Shown here in pieces: positions 22,974 through 34,594 of a stretch of DNA of 64,000 nt; positions within the stretch are counted from its first letter, which is position 1, and the number at the start of each line of letters is the position of its first letter. The stretch spans positions 72,240,149 to 72,304,148 of the forward strand of contig NC_083569.1 in NCBI RefSeq assembly GCF_027579695.1, written 5' to 3'. The notes beneath the pieces were generated by a model. The model was given only the letters and a program-made list of their open reading frames with translations, ran no database searches and was not told the origin of the DNA. Source of the stretch: Neoarius graeffei (lineage: Eukaryota > Chordata > Actinopteri > Siluriformes > Ariidae). The translations under genes and the position numbers were made by a program.

Positions 22974-24014
22974 CACTACCGTTCAAAAGTTTGGGGTCAC
23001 TTTGAAATGTCCTTATTTTTGAAAGAAAAGCACTGTTCTTTTCAGTGAAGCTCACTTTAAACTAATCAGAAATGCACTCTATACATTGCTAATGTGGTAA
23101 ATGACTATTCTAGCTGCAGATGTCTGGTTTTTGGTGCAATATCTCCATAGGTGTATAGAGGCCCATTTCCAGCAACTCTCACTCCAGTGTTCTAATGGTA
23201 CAATGTGTTTGCTCATTGCCTCAGAAGGCTAATGGATGATTAGAAAACCCTTGTACAATCATGTTAGCACAGCTGAAAACAGTTGAGCTCTTTAGAGAAG
23301 CTATAAAACTGACCTTCCTTTGAGCAGATTGAGTTTCTGGAGCATCACATTTGTGGGGTCGATTAAATGCTCAAAATGGCCAGAAAAATGTCTCGACTAT
23401 ATCTACTATTCATTTTACAACTTATGGTGGGAAATAAAAGAGTGACTTTTCATGGAAAACACAAAATTGTGTGGTGCCTCTTTTCCACCAAATCAGTTCC
23501 AGGGCTGGTTCAGGGCCAGTGCTGGTGCTGGTTCACAACTCGTTCAACTTGCGAGCCAGCTGAGAACCAGTTTGCTTTTCTATCGCTCGCGGTGCTAAGG
23601 GAAGCCACGTCATTACGTCGCTGTATACATCAGTTACGTCGTTGTATACGTCATTACGTCGCTGTATACGTCAGTTACGTCGCTACGTTTGCATAAACCT
23701 TGGCGCGAATATCGAAGCAAAAACAACACGGAAGAAGCAACAGCAACAACAATAATAATAATGGCTGACTTCGCGTTTGTACAGCTGCTGCCTCTCGTCG
23801 CTTAAAAATGGCGATCTTTCGCGGTCTTGTTATTGTTGTTGGCCCAGCAGAGAGTTGGTGCTAGCCTGGAACCGGTTTTTCTGGCCCCAGAGCCAGTTCT
23901 TTGTCAGTGGAAACAGAAAACCCGGTTCCAAACTAAGCACTGGCCCCGAACCAGCCCTGGAACTGCTTTGGTGGAAAAGGGGCATGGGTGACCCCAAACT
24001 TTTGAATGGTAGTG
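22974..24014. mobile_element. Non-autonomous Tc1-like element
   Basis: Termini CACTACCGTTCAAAAGTTTG (22974) and its complement (ending 24014) with TA on both sides (22972-22973, 24015-24016). This terminus is common in fish Tc1-type elements. No transposase is left, and a 510-bp element sits inside. Confidence 0.9.
23475..23984. mobile_element. MITE with TGCCCCTTTTCCACCAAA ends (copy 1)
   Basis: Inverted ends TGCCTCTTTTCCACCAAATC and GTGGAAAAGGGGCA with 3-bp TGG on both sides. Long inner inverted repeats centre on CAGTTCCAGGGCTGGTTC. A reading frame starting MADFAFVQLL resembles a Harbinger transposase start. A second copy is at 51133-51634. Confidence 0.8.
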
Positions 24015-24143
24015 TACATTGGTTTAGATAGATCTTTGTGTCCTAAAATAAAATCTTGTCCTATCAGCACAGAGTCGATGTACACGTCAATAATCCGATC
24101 ATTATCTTATTTGAAAAGTTACCAGATTTTATATACATATATA

Positions 24144-25691
24144 CACGGTTGTGGTCAGAAGTTTACATACATGAATGTTATCTTGGATATGAATGTCATG
24201 GCAGTATTTGGGCTTTCAGTAATTTCTTTGAACTGTTCTTTTTCTGGGGCAGAATGATTGTACAGCATACATCTTTAATTAAAAAAAGCACACTAGAATT
24301 TGGTGCACAAGTTTTTCTTTGGGTTTTCTAAAATCAACACAGGGTCAAAATTATACATACAGGGTCAAAAATTTACATAGGCACACTTAGATTATTAATT
24401 CAGAGGTGCTGAAACTTCCAAAATGTTTCTTATCTTGCCAAGGCCGAGGTCTCTTAACTTCCTGTTAGTGATCATGATTGGAGCAGCTGGTAGCTTCTCT
24501 GTGCCTTCATATAAAGGGTTTGTTTACAGCACTCATTGGATTGACCAACACAGTAAAATGGGAAAGTCCAAGGAGCTCAGTGCAGAGCTGAGAAAGGGGA
24601 TCGTAGATATACACAACTCTGGAATGTCTCTTGGAGCCATTTCTAAACAACTGCAAATTCCAAGATCAGTTCAAACAATTGTATCCAAGTTACTGGGAGG
24701 TGTAGTCAGTTTGCCAAGCCACTTTGCTTCAAGAAAACCCAAACTGTCACCCTCAGCTGAAAGGACATTGGTTTGGATGGTCAGGAACAACCTGGGAACC
24801 ACCATGGCACAGCCCTGCCACGAACTGGAAGCTGATGGATCACTGTCTACAGTTCAGATCACCATGGACTAAGAAGCTGCTATCCAAGAAATAACCCCCT
24901 GCTCCAAAATTGACACCTTCAAGCTTAACTAAAGGTTGAAGCTGACCACGTGGACAAAGAAAAAGCCTTCTGGAGGAAAGCTGCATGGTCAGATGATACA
25001 AAGATTGAGTTGTTTGGCCACAATGAGCACCATGTACAGAGGAACACTGTACCAGCTGGTGGTGGTGGTAGGATCATCATGCTCTGGGGCTGTTTTACTG
25101 CCAGTGGAACTGGTTCATTGCACAAAGTGGATGGAAAACCTCAGAATTCTTCAGCATAAACCATCAGAAACTTGAACTCGACTTGGGACGTACAACAGGA
25201 CAATGAACCCAAACACGCATCAGAGCTGGTTGTGGAGGATAAAGCAGGCTAACATTTAAGCTTAAAACAAATCCTGACTTCAACCCTACTGAAAATATAT
25301 GGACTGTGCTTATAAGTCGAGTCCATGGCAAGAAAAAAACAAATTGAATTGAACTCTACCAATTCTACCATGAAGAGTCGTGAAATATCCAACCAGAATT
25401 CTGCCAGAAGCTTGTTCATGGTAAACAAAAATGTTTGGTCAAGGGGAATCTTGTGAAGAGACATTTTACCCAAATATTAGGTGTGCTGTATGTATATTTT
25501 TGACCCTGTGTTGATTTTAGAAAACCCAAAGAAAATTAAAACTTGTGCACTAAATTCTTTTGTTTTTTTTAATTAAAGATGTATGCTGTTCATTCTGCCA
25601 CAGAAAAAGAACAGTTCAAAGAAATTACTGAAAGTCCAAATATTGCCATGACATTCATGTCACTGTATGTAAACTTCTGACCACGTGTGTG
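24144..25691 (+). mobile_element. Tc1-like transposon C, degenerate
   Basis: Ends share GTGGTCAGAAGTTTACATAC in inverted orientation and inverted repeats extend about 200 bp. TA flanks at 24142-24143 and 25692-25693. It carries a broken transposase on the + strand. Confidence 0.9.
24558..25470 (+). pseudogene. Tc1-like transposase pseudogene
   Basis: Opens MGKSKELSAELRKGIVDIHN with a recognisable helix-turn-helix (SLGAISKQLQIPRSVQTIV). A stop follows QITMD and later parts are scattered through several frames (EKAFWRKAAWSDDTKIELFG carries the first catalytic D; IIMLWGCFTASGTG follows). Multiple stops and frameshifts make it a dead copy. Confidence 0.88.
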
Positions 25692-25693
25692 TA

Positions 25694-26585
25694 TGTGTTC
25701 ATGTAGATAACAGGAATAGGTTTAAAGCTGTTATCAGTCCATTTATTGGGTGTCTGTCAGGTTTTATATCTAAATTGTTATGCTTTTATTTTCTACATTT
25801 GCATGTCAGCATTCATTCATATATTTATCTTCAGTAATCGCTTCATCCTGGTCAGGGCTGCAGAGAAGTCAATCTGAGGACCACAGGAACATGCCCTGGC
25901 TGGGATGTGGGGAAAACGCGCACATATTGCATGTGTTATAGGATTCTTATGCAGGTTTGGAAAAGTAGTAACATTTCAGAGATACGTTTTGAATAAGCAT
26001 GGATAGTGGTTGCCTTATTGCTGGGAGAAGTGCGAATCCTGACCATGCCACAGCCCTTCATGGCTGGGAGTGTAGAGAAAGAAATTAGCCATGCTGTCTG
26101 GGTGTTGTGGTATGGCTTTACTTTCTCACCCTGTCAATCATAGTGACGCCAACCTAGGGCTGCAAGTACCAATTATTTTGCTACTTGATTAATCAATTAG
26201 TTGTATTTTTAAAAATACATTAAATACAAAAGATTTATTTAAAATTTTAATCAGCACTACTACAAAACTTTTTCCTAAGCAGGCTTAATTAAATAACAGT
26301 TGATTAATGACAATAAAACATTAGCTGATAGATGTCACTAATCTGTCACAGAATGAGAATATTCTCATGTATTCATGTCAACCAAACGAGACACTCCGAT
26401 TAACGTAAGGCGACAGAATTATATTCATCGTTTACTGCTTATAACTTTTTTTTAATCGCCACACTTTCTGCAAATGTGTGTCTGTATTTCAAACTGTGAT
26501 TTGTTGGAATTTCAAAAAGAAAAAATTCAAAGTACATACAAAACAAATGCCAGTTGCCTGTTTCGCTCACCAGAACTCTCTGTTG
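25694..26585. other. Mostly unassigned, with a short LINE/SINE-tail-like piece
   Basis: About 25800-25905 (CGCTTCATCCTGGTCAGGGC onward) resembles a LINE or SINE 3' tail. The rest is AT-rich and unrecognised. Confidence 0.35.
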
Positions 26586-26587
26586 CT

Positions 26588-27907
26588 AAATTTATGGAAT
26601 CAATTTTGTGCCAAAATGTTCATACAATACTTTTGAAATATCAAACAAAAACGACAAATCAAAATACAAAAAAAGAAAAGTCAATTTTTTTAGACTGTCA
26701 AACAAATTATTCATGTAATCGTGCAAAATATCAGTCTATTACTCTTCAGAAACCTTTTATTTTTGTTCCGCGTCTTTCTCAGTTTTGTTTGACGTAATTT
26801 ATTTTGGTTGCGATTCCAGCTTTCTCGTTTGCGCTCCCTGACTTTTTGCTTGCAGTTTTGGCACAAACTTCACGTGTGGGTGGGCTGTCCAGGAACGCAT
26901 TCCCATTGGCTAACTTGTGTTTGACTGACAACTACGCTCAGCCATTCCCTACTCAGATTTTGGCGGACTGTTTGACGAGTGACCGATCCATTGACGGTAA
27001 ACAAGGATCGAGTGGACTTCAGTGGCGACTATGATATTGAATTAATTCAACAAAGTGTAAATTAAATATCATAGTCGCCACTGAAGTCCACTCGATCCTT
27101 GTTTACCATCAATGGATCGGTCACTCGTCAAACAGTCCGCCAGAATCCGAGTAGGGAATGGCTGCAACAGCCTCCGGGGAATCGCTGAGCGTAGCTGTCA
27201 GTCAAACACAAGTTAGCCAATGGGAATGCATTCCTGGACAGCCCACCCACACGGGAAGTTTGTGCCAAAACTGCAAGCAAAAAGTCAGGGAGCGCAAACG
27301 AGAAAGCTGGAATCACAACCAAAATAAATTACGTCAAACAAAACTGAGAAAGACGCGGAACAAAAATAAAAGGTTTCTGAAGAGTAATAGACTGATATTT
27401 TGCATGATTACACGAATAATTTGTTTGCCAGTCTAAAAAAATTGACTTTTTTTCTTTTTTTGTATTTTGATTTGTCATTTTTGTTTGATGTTTCAAAAGT
27501 ATTGTATGAACATTCATCTCATCTCATTATCTCTAGCCGCTTTATCCTTCTACAGGGTCGCAGGCAAGCTGGAGCCTATCCCAGCTGACTACGGGCGAAA
27601 GGCGGGGTACACCCTGGACAAGTCGCCAGGTCATCACAGGGCTGACACACAGACACAGACAACCATTCACACCTACGGTCAATTTAGAGTCACCAGTTAA
27701 CCTAACCTGCATGTCTTTGGACTGTGGGGGAAACCGGAGCACCCACGCGGACACGGGGAGAACATGCAAACTCCACACAGAAAGGCCCTCGCCGGCCCCG
27801 GGGCTCGAACCCAGGACCTTCTTGCTGTGAGGCGACAGCGCTAACCACTACACCACCGTGCCGCCCTGTATGAACATTTTGGCACAAAATTGATTCCATA
27901 TAAATTC
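26588..27907. repeat. Long inverted repeat (two arms of about 450-475 bp, 26-bp spacer)
   Basis: 26588-27038 is repeated in reverse complement from 27065 to 27514 and continues after a SINE at 27879-27907. The spacer 27039-27064 is AT-rich. Arms match closely from GCGACTATGATATT at the centre to GGAATCAATTTTGTGCC at the outer ends. The right arm has about 22 bp more near 27165-27187. No transposase, and no target duplication could be fixed. It may be a foldback element or an inverted duplication. Confidence 0.93.
27515..27866 (-). mobile_element. V-SINE copy S5 inside the right palindrome arm
   Basis: Minus-strand V-SINE with the 12-bp duplication TGTATGAACATT at 27503-27514 and 27867-27878. 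It lacks part of the core (the GGAGGAAA segment). Confidence 0.95.
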
Positions 27908-28770
27908 ACTTTGCTTGCTGTGTGTGTGTGTGCGCGCGCGCGCGTGCGCTCGAGCAAATCATTTTCAGTATGTGGAATCAAATCTGGGTGGCACAGTGGT
28001 GTAGTGGTTAGCACTGTTGCCTCACAGCAAGAAGGTTCTGAGTTTGAGCCCAGTGGCCCATGGGGGCCTTTCTGTGTGGCGTTTGCATGTTCTCCCTGTG
28101 TCTGTGTGGGTTTCCTCCAGATGCTCTGGTTTCCCCCACAGTCCAAAGGCATGCGGTTAGGCTAATAGCCCTAACCCATAACTACGTCATTGCTTGTTTA
28201 CCACAATGCATTGTGGGCGATAGCCGGGGTCAGCTCCGCTATATTGTTTACTTTTGCCTTTGTTAAACACTGCATTGTTCTGTCTAACTGGTTTTACCCA
28301 TCCCTAAAGTGAATTGCTGTGTGCCTTACTGTGTCTCCACAACAAAGAGAACACCTCTTTGGAGCTTTTATCAGCTGTCAGTCAAGGAGAAGAGAAGAAA
28401 GAAATGGATGTTTTAATCCGCAACAAAAACCTTCGTACTGAATTGAAATGTGCAAGAGTTTGTAGCTTACATTTCTCTGGTAGGAAAAAGACATACTTAA
28501 AGTGCTGATGACACGTTTTTGACATCTTTGGCGATGTTTTATAACATAAAAAGTAATTCCCGATGATCCATATATTAATTCACGAAGGTGCCTATTTTAC
28601 AAGTTATGATAAAAAACGCGGCTATTTGGGCAAATTTGACGGGGCTGCAGCACCCAGGAGACGAAAGAGGAGGAGGAGCTATATGACGTCAGCGAAAGAA
28701 CCTTCCTCCTAACTTACCAGTTTGTTGTTGATGCGGCAGGTGTTCAGTTTGTCATTATTAGTATTATTAC

Positions 28771-29172
28771 AGGGGCGCAGATACGTTTTTTGAACTGGGG
28801 GGGGACAAAAAACTGGGGGGGGACAAAGCTGCCAGCAAACCAACCCCAACCCCGATATGCCTGTCAAACTTGTTGTGGGTAACCACAGCAACCAAACTCG
28901 AGCTCGCAACCTGTGCAGTCTGCGCAGCTCAACCAACCAAATATCAGTCTTTGTTTTGTTTTATGTGAGTTGTTGCAACTATGTCTGTACTGCTGTGCAC
29001 CTCAATAAACCGAATGGTAATTAGTCTTTTGATTTTTCTGTGAGGTTTGCCTTATGCAAAGAAAGACAGCATAGACGTTTTTTCCTCCCTATAAGTGGGG
29101 GGGACCGAACGAGGTGAATTTAAATCTGGGTGGGACGAATCCCACCCGTCCCACCCTCTATCTGCGCCCGTG
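28771..29172. mobile_element. MITE with GGGCGCAGATA inverted ends (copy 2)
   Basis: Starts AGGGGCGCAGATACG and ends ATCTGCGCCCGTG; nearly the same as 8097-8487 along the whole length. Flanks are AT-rich and the target duplication is unclear. Confidence 0.85.

Positions 29173-29177
<5 letters not shown>

Positions 29178-29230
<53 letters not shown>
29178..29230. repeat. (TA)n microsatellite
   Basis: About 52 bp of pure TA between the MITE and the THAP exon. Confidence 0.95.
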
Positions 29231-29233
<3 letters not shown>

Positions 29234-29236
29234 ATT

Positions 29237-30063
29237 ATGCCTTCGCGTTGTGTTGCCGGCTTTTGCTCCAAAACCCACAAGGATGGGGTAAGTTTGTAAA
29301 GAGACCCAATTTATACCAGTGGCTATAAATGCCACCACAGGTTCTATGGGCAACTAGTGATACGGAAATCAGGGAAACAAACCAGGAGAATAAAAGTTAA
29401 GAAAATATTTTATTTTTACAAAGTCATCAATAAAAACATAATTAGAGCCAGATAAAAAAAAATACATAAACAGGCAAACCAGACAGCAGATGCAAAGTGC
29501 TACGTGCTTAATTAAATAAATCAGTCTGTGAGCAGAAGGTAATCGGATGAGTATACAAGTACTCAGCAAAATACTACGACCACACAAAAACACTGCAATT
29601 TATGGACTGAGACACCCTCATCCGCCAATTCATATGAAACGGCTTCAGGTGCACCTGTGACACCCAGCGCGGCTGAACCCTGCCCCCAGCGCTCCGCGCA
29701 CCAGCCTACAAGTTTATTCAAGTTTCCCAGAGATCCCGAGGTGCATGCGAAGTGGGTGAAGCAAGTCAGGCGCACTCACCAACATCCGTCCTGTGCTCTG
29801 AACACTTCGATTTGGATTGTTTTGGCACCTTCCCAGCTTAAAAGAATCTCTTGGGTGTTCAGTTCAGCACAAACGTGTGTTACTACCATCAGCAGTGCTT
29901 ACAGTGTTGCCAGATTGGGAGGTTTCCTGCCCAGTTGAGTGGTTTCAAGTGCATTTTGGTGGGTTTTGAACAGTATCTGGCAACACTGCCTACAGTATTC
30001 CGGCGACTCCTCCAAAGACAGTCCTCCTGTCAGAACATGTGTTGTGAAACGACATAAGATAAA
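29237..30063 (+). pseudogene. THAP-domain gene remnant, two exons
   Basis: Exon 29237-29287 gives MPSRCVAGFCSKTHKDG and ends at GTAAGT. A putative second exon from 29705 continues PTSLFKFPRDPEVHAKWVKQ, then after a frameshift LCSEHFDLDCFG, completing the C2CH pattern of a THAP zinc finger. It would end at a GTACGT donor at 30064. A small hAT element (29902-29988) interrupts it. It is the accessory or transposase N-terminus of the surrounding TTAA element. Confidence 0.75.
29902..29988 (+). mobile_element. Small hAT MITE (TGTTGCCAGAT family), internally deleted
   Basis: Ends CAGTGTTGCCAGATTGGG and ATCTGGCAACACTG. It lacks the middle segment (TTTTGGGCTGGAAAACGTCA) present in other copies. Confidence 0.8.
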
Positions 30064-30217
30064 GGTACGTAGAGCTATAGATTCTACATGATAATCATAA
30101 ATGTAATCATAAAGTCGGCGTGATATCAGTCATGTATTTGCTTGTGAAAGCTTGCGGCTTTCATGTAACTGCCGCCTAGCAACGAGAGGCAAAGGGTAAA
30201 GAGGGTAGGCTATCATA

Positions 30218-31484
30218 TGGCCCTTTTCCACTACCCTTTTTCAGCTCACTTCAGCTCGCTTCAGCTCACTTCAGCCCGACACGGCTCGCGTTTCGACTAC
30301 CAAAAACCAGCACGACTTGGCTCGCTTCAGCCCTGCTTAGCCCCTAAAACTCGCACCGTTTTGGAGTGGGGCTGAAGCGAGCCAAGCCGTGCCGAGTGAG
30401 GTTGGGGGCGTGAGCAGACACTCCCCTGTGCACTGATTGGTGAGGAGGCGTGTCCTCACATGCCCACACACGCCCCGCGAGCGCGCTGGGATCTGTAAAC
30501 ACCGCAAACCCGGAAGGAGAATAATTATGAATTACGAGAATTTCTGAAGCCTTATGCGCCTCGCCTCATCTATACGCTCTTGCCAGTATCTGTTGGCGTT
30601 GTCGGTGACAACAAGCCACAGCACCAAGACCAGCAACACTAACGACACCATGTCCTCCATGTTTATTGTTTACTATTCGGGTCGTGAGACTACCGCTTAA
30701 AAGATCACTGAATCAGTGACATACAGAGCATCGTGGACGAGTTCGCGGAGCGCAAGGCTCGTCGTATGCCCTTCAAATAATGCGCGCAGTAGGCTATTGA
30801 TGTTTTATTATGAGCCATGTACAGTATGTCGCCTAATGTTTTTTTGTTTCTGAGTTACATGTTCGTTTGAAGGACTTAATGTACAAAATAACATAGTTGC
30901 ACCCCGTAGTGTTGAAATTGGTAAACACAGTGCATTCAGTGAGGTTTGCACCGCCCTCCTTTTATTTCTGACTCTTCCTGTCACCGTTGCGACCTCTGAG
31001 CGCTCATTCGTATGCCCTTCAAATAATGTGCGCAGTATAGGCTATTGATGTTTTATTATGAGCCATGTACAGTATCCTAATGTTTTTTGTTTCTGAGTTA
31101 CATGTTCGTTTGAAGGACTTGATGTACTAAATAACATAGTTGCACCCGGTAGTGTTGAAATTGGTAAACACCGCAGTTGCGGACATTTTGTAGCCTAAAA
31201 TGATGTTATGATAAGCTTTGATAAAGGGCCCGGTCATTTGCCCCGCCCCCGGCCCGGCTCTGACTTGTTCCGCCACTGTCACTGATGTCACTGTTTGCGC
31301 TGCTTAACGACATCACGTGACGTCCACCCACTTTCGCTAACTCCACCCAATGTGTCCACCCACTTCCAGCCAGCACGGTTCAGCGCGGTTGTAGTCGAAA
31401 TGCAACTCCAACAGCCCCGCTCAGCCCGACTCAGCTCGACTCAGCACGGCACGGCTCAGCCGCGTTTGTAGTGGAAAAGCAGCA
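30218..31484 (-). mobile_element. Harbinger-like miniature, copy 2, with captured hAT sequence
   Basis: Starts TGGCCCTTTTCCACTACC and ends GTAGTGGAAAAGCAGCA; flanks ATA and TTA. The first-exon remnant lies on the minus strand (MESLVLLVLVLWLVVTDN in the best copy; here the second residue group differs). The middle holds 3' coding scraps of a hAT transposase: VDEFAERKARRMPFK before a stop at 30780, and LPVTVATSERSF near 30973. A segment around CGTATGCCCTTCAAATAATG occurs twice. Confidence 0.75.
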
Positions 31485-32040
31485 TTAGATTCTATTCGGA
31501 AGAGATCAACACAATTCTAGACTCCCAGAAGAGGAAGAGCTAGCACTAGAGAGTTCACCGGCGTTTTCATGCGCCATTTCCATTGAGTAGAACCAGAGTA
31601 GAACAGCCAGTGAACCGCAGCGTGTTCTTCCGCTGACGTCACAACATGGCCGCGAGCCACGGACCCAGTTTTCTTGCGCTGTGCAATTAAAAGTTGGATA
31701 TTTGCGTAACAACAGCTTCTTTTCACGTAATTATAACATAAATCTAACATGTTTGCCATGTTGTATAGTTTATTTAAGAAATTGCATAGAGTCATGTTCG
31801 TGTCATCAGCACTTTAAACTGTGACCCAGCAATATTTCCATGGTCTGCGGAATGGCCTTCGGTTATAGAAGATTATAACAATCGATGCTGTTCATCATCT
31901 GAAACTAGTGATATTTCAAAGCCTGTAAAACAAAGAAGCATTCTTCGGCCTTTGCCTCTCAACGTGCCGAAGCACTCGGCAGCCGAACGAGCCTGTCAGA
32001 CCGATAAAACTCCCAAACCACCAAGGGTTCTCTTTCGGGT

Positions 32041-32662
32041 ATGTATAATGTTCAGTGTACCTCACTAGCAGCATTTATTGAAGAAACTCCATTTATACTG
32101 AACATGACATGGGAGATCAGCGGGTTTCCAAAGATTTTTTTTGTAATGTTTCCTGATATCAAGTTTTATTTGATTAATCACTCATTTATAAATGTTTTGA
32201 TGCTGTTCATCTGGACCCGGGATCACGAAGCAATCTTAGACTCAAGTCAATAGTTGATTTTTCATAATAGTTTCCCTTACTGCATCTGTAACTTTCATTG
32301 TGCTGGATCAAGATTAAGTACAAGGCTAAGATTTCATTAGAACAAAGCTTCTTAGGAAAATGGTAAGGAATAACTGAAGATTAAAAGAAACAAATTTCGA
32401 CTTAAGTCTAAGGTTGTCTCGTGGTCCGGGGGGTGTTTAAAAAAAAAAAAAAACCTTCTTACCTTCTCACCAAGCTTAATTTGGATTCTGATTTTCCTGC
32501 TGTAAACCCTCGACATGTTATCCACCTCTTTAAATCACCAATTTCATTGTCTTCCACAACAGAGCACGTCAAAATTGCTCCTCTCACATAAAATTAATCT
32601 GACATCCACTATATCACTCAAGTGCTGACCCCAGCGAGCCTCCATAATGTATTGCGGTAAAC
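32041..32662. other. Inner part of the THAP element, unassigned
   Basis: AT-rich sequence following the THAP exon donor, with a poly-A tract near 32439-32454. No coding segment recognised. Confidence 0.45.
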
Positions 32663-32841
32663 AAGTGTTGAGGTAGGGCGGCACGGTGGTGTAGTGGTTA
32701 GCGCTGTCGTCTCACAGCAAGAAGGTCCGGGTTCGAGCCCCGTGGCCGGTGAGGGCCTTTCTGTGCAGAGTTTGCATGTTGTCCGCGTGGGTTTCCCCTA
32801 CAGTCCAAAGACATGCAGTTTAGGCTAATTGGTGACTCTAT

Positions 32842-33563
32842 AGGGGTGTTCACACGGCACATATTTGCATCGATGCTGCACCGGTGTATTTTGTTGCGAT
32901 ATATCTTACACCGGTGTAAATTTTGTGGAGCGTTCACACGTCACAACCCTGCTTACTAGAGAGAAGCGTGTTCGCACCGGTGCAGCCCCACTTGCGTTCA
33001 CATGGCAGTTTTTGCGACCGTGCTATACGATAGTAATAATGCGGAAATGAAATATGCGCATGCGTGAAAATGTACTTCCTTTTCCCGGTTGTCATGGCAT
33101 CACCAAGCGCTGGGAAAACAACGTGGATGAAGACACCAGTGTTGCCAGATACTGCTGACGTTTTCCAGCCCAAAATATGTTCAAATCCGCCAAAATGCAC
33201 TTAAAACCGCCCAATCTGGCAACACTGGAAGACACGCAGTTCTGTTGTTGTTGACATTCGCCATTTTGGAAGCGCAAAATACCAGGATGCAAATTATGTA
33301 ATGCCCGTATGTAATCAACTCTCCTCACGCATAGCGAGTCTACCCCTGTAGCGTTCAGACGTCCCATTTTATATCGGTGCTGCTCCGCAAACTAGCATTT
33401 ACTCCGGAGTAAATTTCTTAAACCACCTCCTGAGCAGGGTTAGATTTGCACCGGTTTAAGCAGCTTTCAGGGGCTACACCGGTATAACTTTGTACCGTGT
33501 GAATGCTCTACCGGGGCAGCCCCGGTGCTACACCGGAGTAAAAGTTGCTGTGTGAACACCCCT
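32842..33563. mobile_element. Harbinger-like MITE inside S7
   Basis: Ends AGGGGTGTTCACACGGC and TGTGTGAACACCCCT are inverted, with TAT/TAA flanks. Many copies of CACCGGTG-type motifs occur inside. A small hAT MITE lies within it. Confidence 0.8.
33137..33227 (-). mobile_element. Small hAT MITE (TGTTGCCAGAT family)
   Basis: About 91 bp from CAGTGTTGCCAGATACTG to CAATCTGGCAACACTG, with the 8-bp duplication GAAGACAC on both sides. Eight bases point to hAT mobilisation. Confidence 0.9.
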
Positions 33564-33890
33564 TAAATTGACCGTAGGTGTGAATGTGAGTGTGAATGGT
33601 TGTCTGTGTCTATGTGTCAGCCCTGTGATGACCTGGCGACTTGTCCAGGGTGTACCGCGCCTTTCGCCCGTAGTCAGCTGGGATAGGCTCCAGCTTGCCT
33701 GCGACCCTGTAGGACAGGATAAAGCAGCTAGAGATAATGAGATGAGATGAGATGAGAAGTGTTGAGGTAGTTATGCTTGGGGGCTATTGGCTCCTCTAAA
33801 TTGTCCATAGGTGTGAATGTGCGTGTGAATGGTTGAGAGGAGAAAACCTCTATAATAATTCAGTAGAAGGCATCGGGAAACCACTACTAT

Positions 33891-34591
33891 GCCCATGTTT
33901 ACATTAGACCGTATCAGCGGATCATCAGATTAACGTTTTTAAAACGATTAGCGTGCACACAGCAACACCAATACACGATTTGCGTGCACACAGCAATACC
34001 AATACACGGATACGCTCGGCTCCACAGGCATCCTGCGCTCCAAATCACACTGCCCTGAACAGCAAGTGCCCTCTGGAGGGTGCGCACTCTGGCCTTGCGC
34101 AGCTCACAGAGCACGCGAGTGAAGTGAACAAGCTGTGATTCGGGACTGAGCCGCTGTGTGTGTGATCCCAGCGCATATCACTTACCACTTGCAAGTGGAA
34201 GGATGGCAAGCCTAAAGACAATCATAACTACACAATGGGCAGTATTTGCATCAGTATTTGCAGTATTTTCATACTTTTATACTCTTTAATGAAAGGTGAT
34301 ACAAGGCGGAAGTCCGCGCCATTTTTCAGCAGTCGCGTCACATGACCAACGCCAGCGAATCAGGAAGGTGGATGTCACAGTGACGTTGTCCAATGACGAC
34401 GCCAGCTAGAGCTCAGCACAGCGTATCCGCGTATTCTGAATGTTTACACAGCACTGGACCAGACACGATCTGGATTGAATACGTGGACGCTGGCAGATTC
34501 CCGCTTCCCGGCGTTTCCAGGCGGTTTAATGTAAACGGACAGTGCATCCGCGAAGAAAACGAGACAGATACGGTCTAATGTAAACGTAGCC
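33891..34591. mobile_element. MITE with GTTTACATTAGACCGTATC ends
   Basis: Left GTTTACATTAGACCGTATC and right GATACGGTCTAATGTAAAC are inverted, with TAT on both sides. A short frame MASLKTIITTQWAVFASVFA lies inside, hydrophobic and of unknown meaning, perhaps a transposase first exon. The layout fits Harbinger. Confidence 0.75.
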
Positions 34592-34594
34592 TAT

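Larger units (their letters stand above)
28501..31813 (+). mobile_element. TTAA-flanked, THAP-encoding element (Kolobok-like), nested
   Basis: Inverted ends AGTGCTGATGACACG (28501) and CGTGTCATCAGCACT (ending 31813) sit between TTAA at 28497-28500 and 31814-31817. Removing it restores the THAP frame of the host element. TTAA targets occur in piggyBac and Kolobok elements; the inner THAP exons favour Kolobok. It has been enlarged by a MITE, a TA array, a small hAT element and a Harbinger-like miniature. Confidence 0.8.
28309..32038 (+). pseudogene. THAP-domain exon, interrupted at 28501-31813
   Basis: 28309-28500 reads VNCCVPYCVSTTKRTPLWSF, then after a one-base frameshift LIRNKNLRTELKCARVCSLH and FSGRKKTYL. 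It resumes at 31814 with NCDPAIFPWSAEWPSVIEDY and runs to PKPPRVLFR before a GTATGT donor at 32039. This is a C2CH THAP zinc-finger domain plus linker. The family's usual start ATG seems lost (GTG at 28309). It belonged to a transposase, not a host gene. Confidence 0.78.
32677..33756 (+). mobile_element. V-SINE copy S7, interrupted
   Basis: V-SINE halves 32677-32841 and 33564-33756 flank a Harbinger-like MITE. The 14-bp duplication AAGTGTTGAGGTAG is at 32663-32676 and 33757-33770. Confidence 0.95.
28167..33785 (+). mobile_element. THAP-encoding DNA transposon relic (ISL2EU-like), nested
   Basis: Inverted ends AGCCCTAACCCATAACTACG (28167) and the complement of the right end, AGCCCCCAAGCATAACTACC (33785), continue through CTTGTTTACC. 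AT dinucleotides flank both ends (28165-28166, 33786-33787). A 2-bp AT target with a THAP-encoding exon fits the ISL2EU/IS4EU group; that label is inference. The element was later hit by a TTAA-flanked element (28501-31813) and a V-SINE (32677-33756). Confidence 0.7.
27988..33840 (+). mobile_element. V-SINE copy S6, split by a 5.6-kb insertion
   Basis: The head and core run from about 27988 to 28166 (GGTGGCACAGTGGTGTAGTG to GGTTAGGCTAAT). The sequence resumes at 33786 with TTGGCTCCTCTAAATTGTCC and GGTGTGAATGTG, exactly the next part of a V-SINE. Everything between is inserted DNA. This copy is more diverged than its neighbours, so it is older. Confidence 0.85.
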
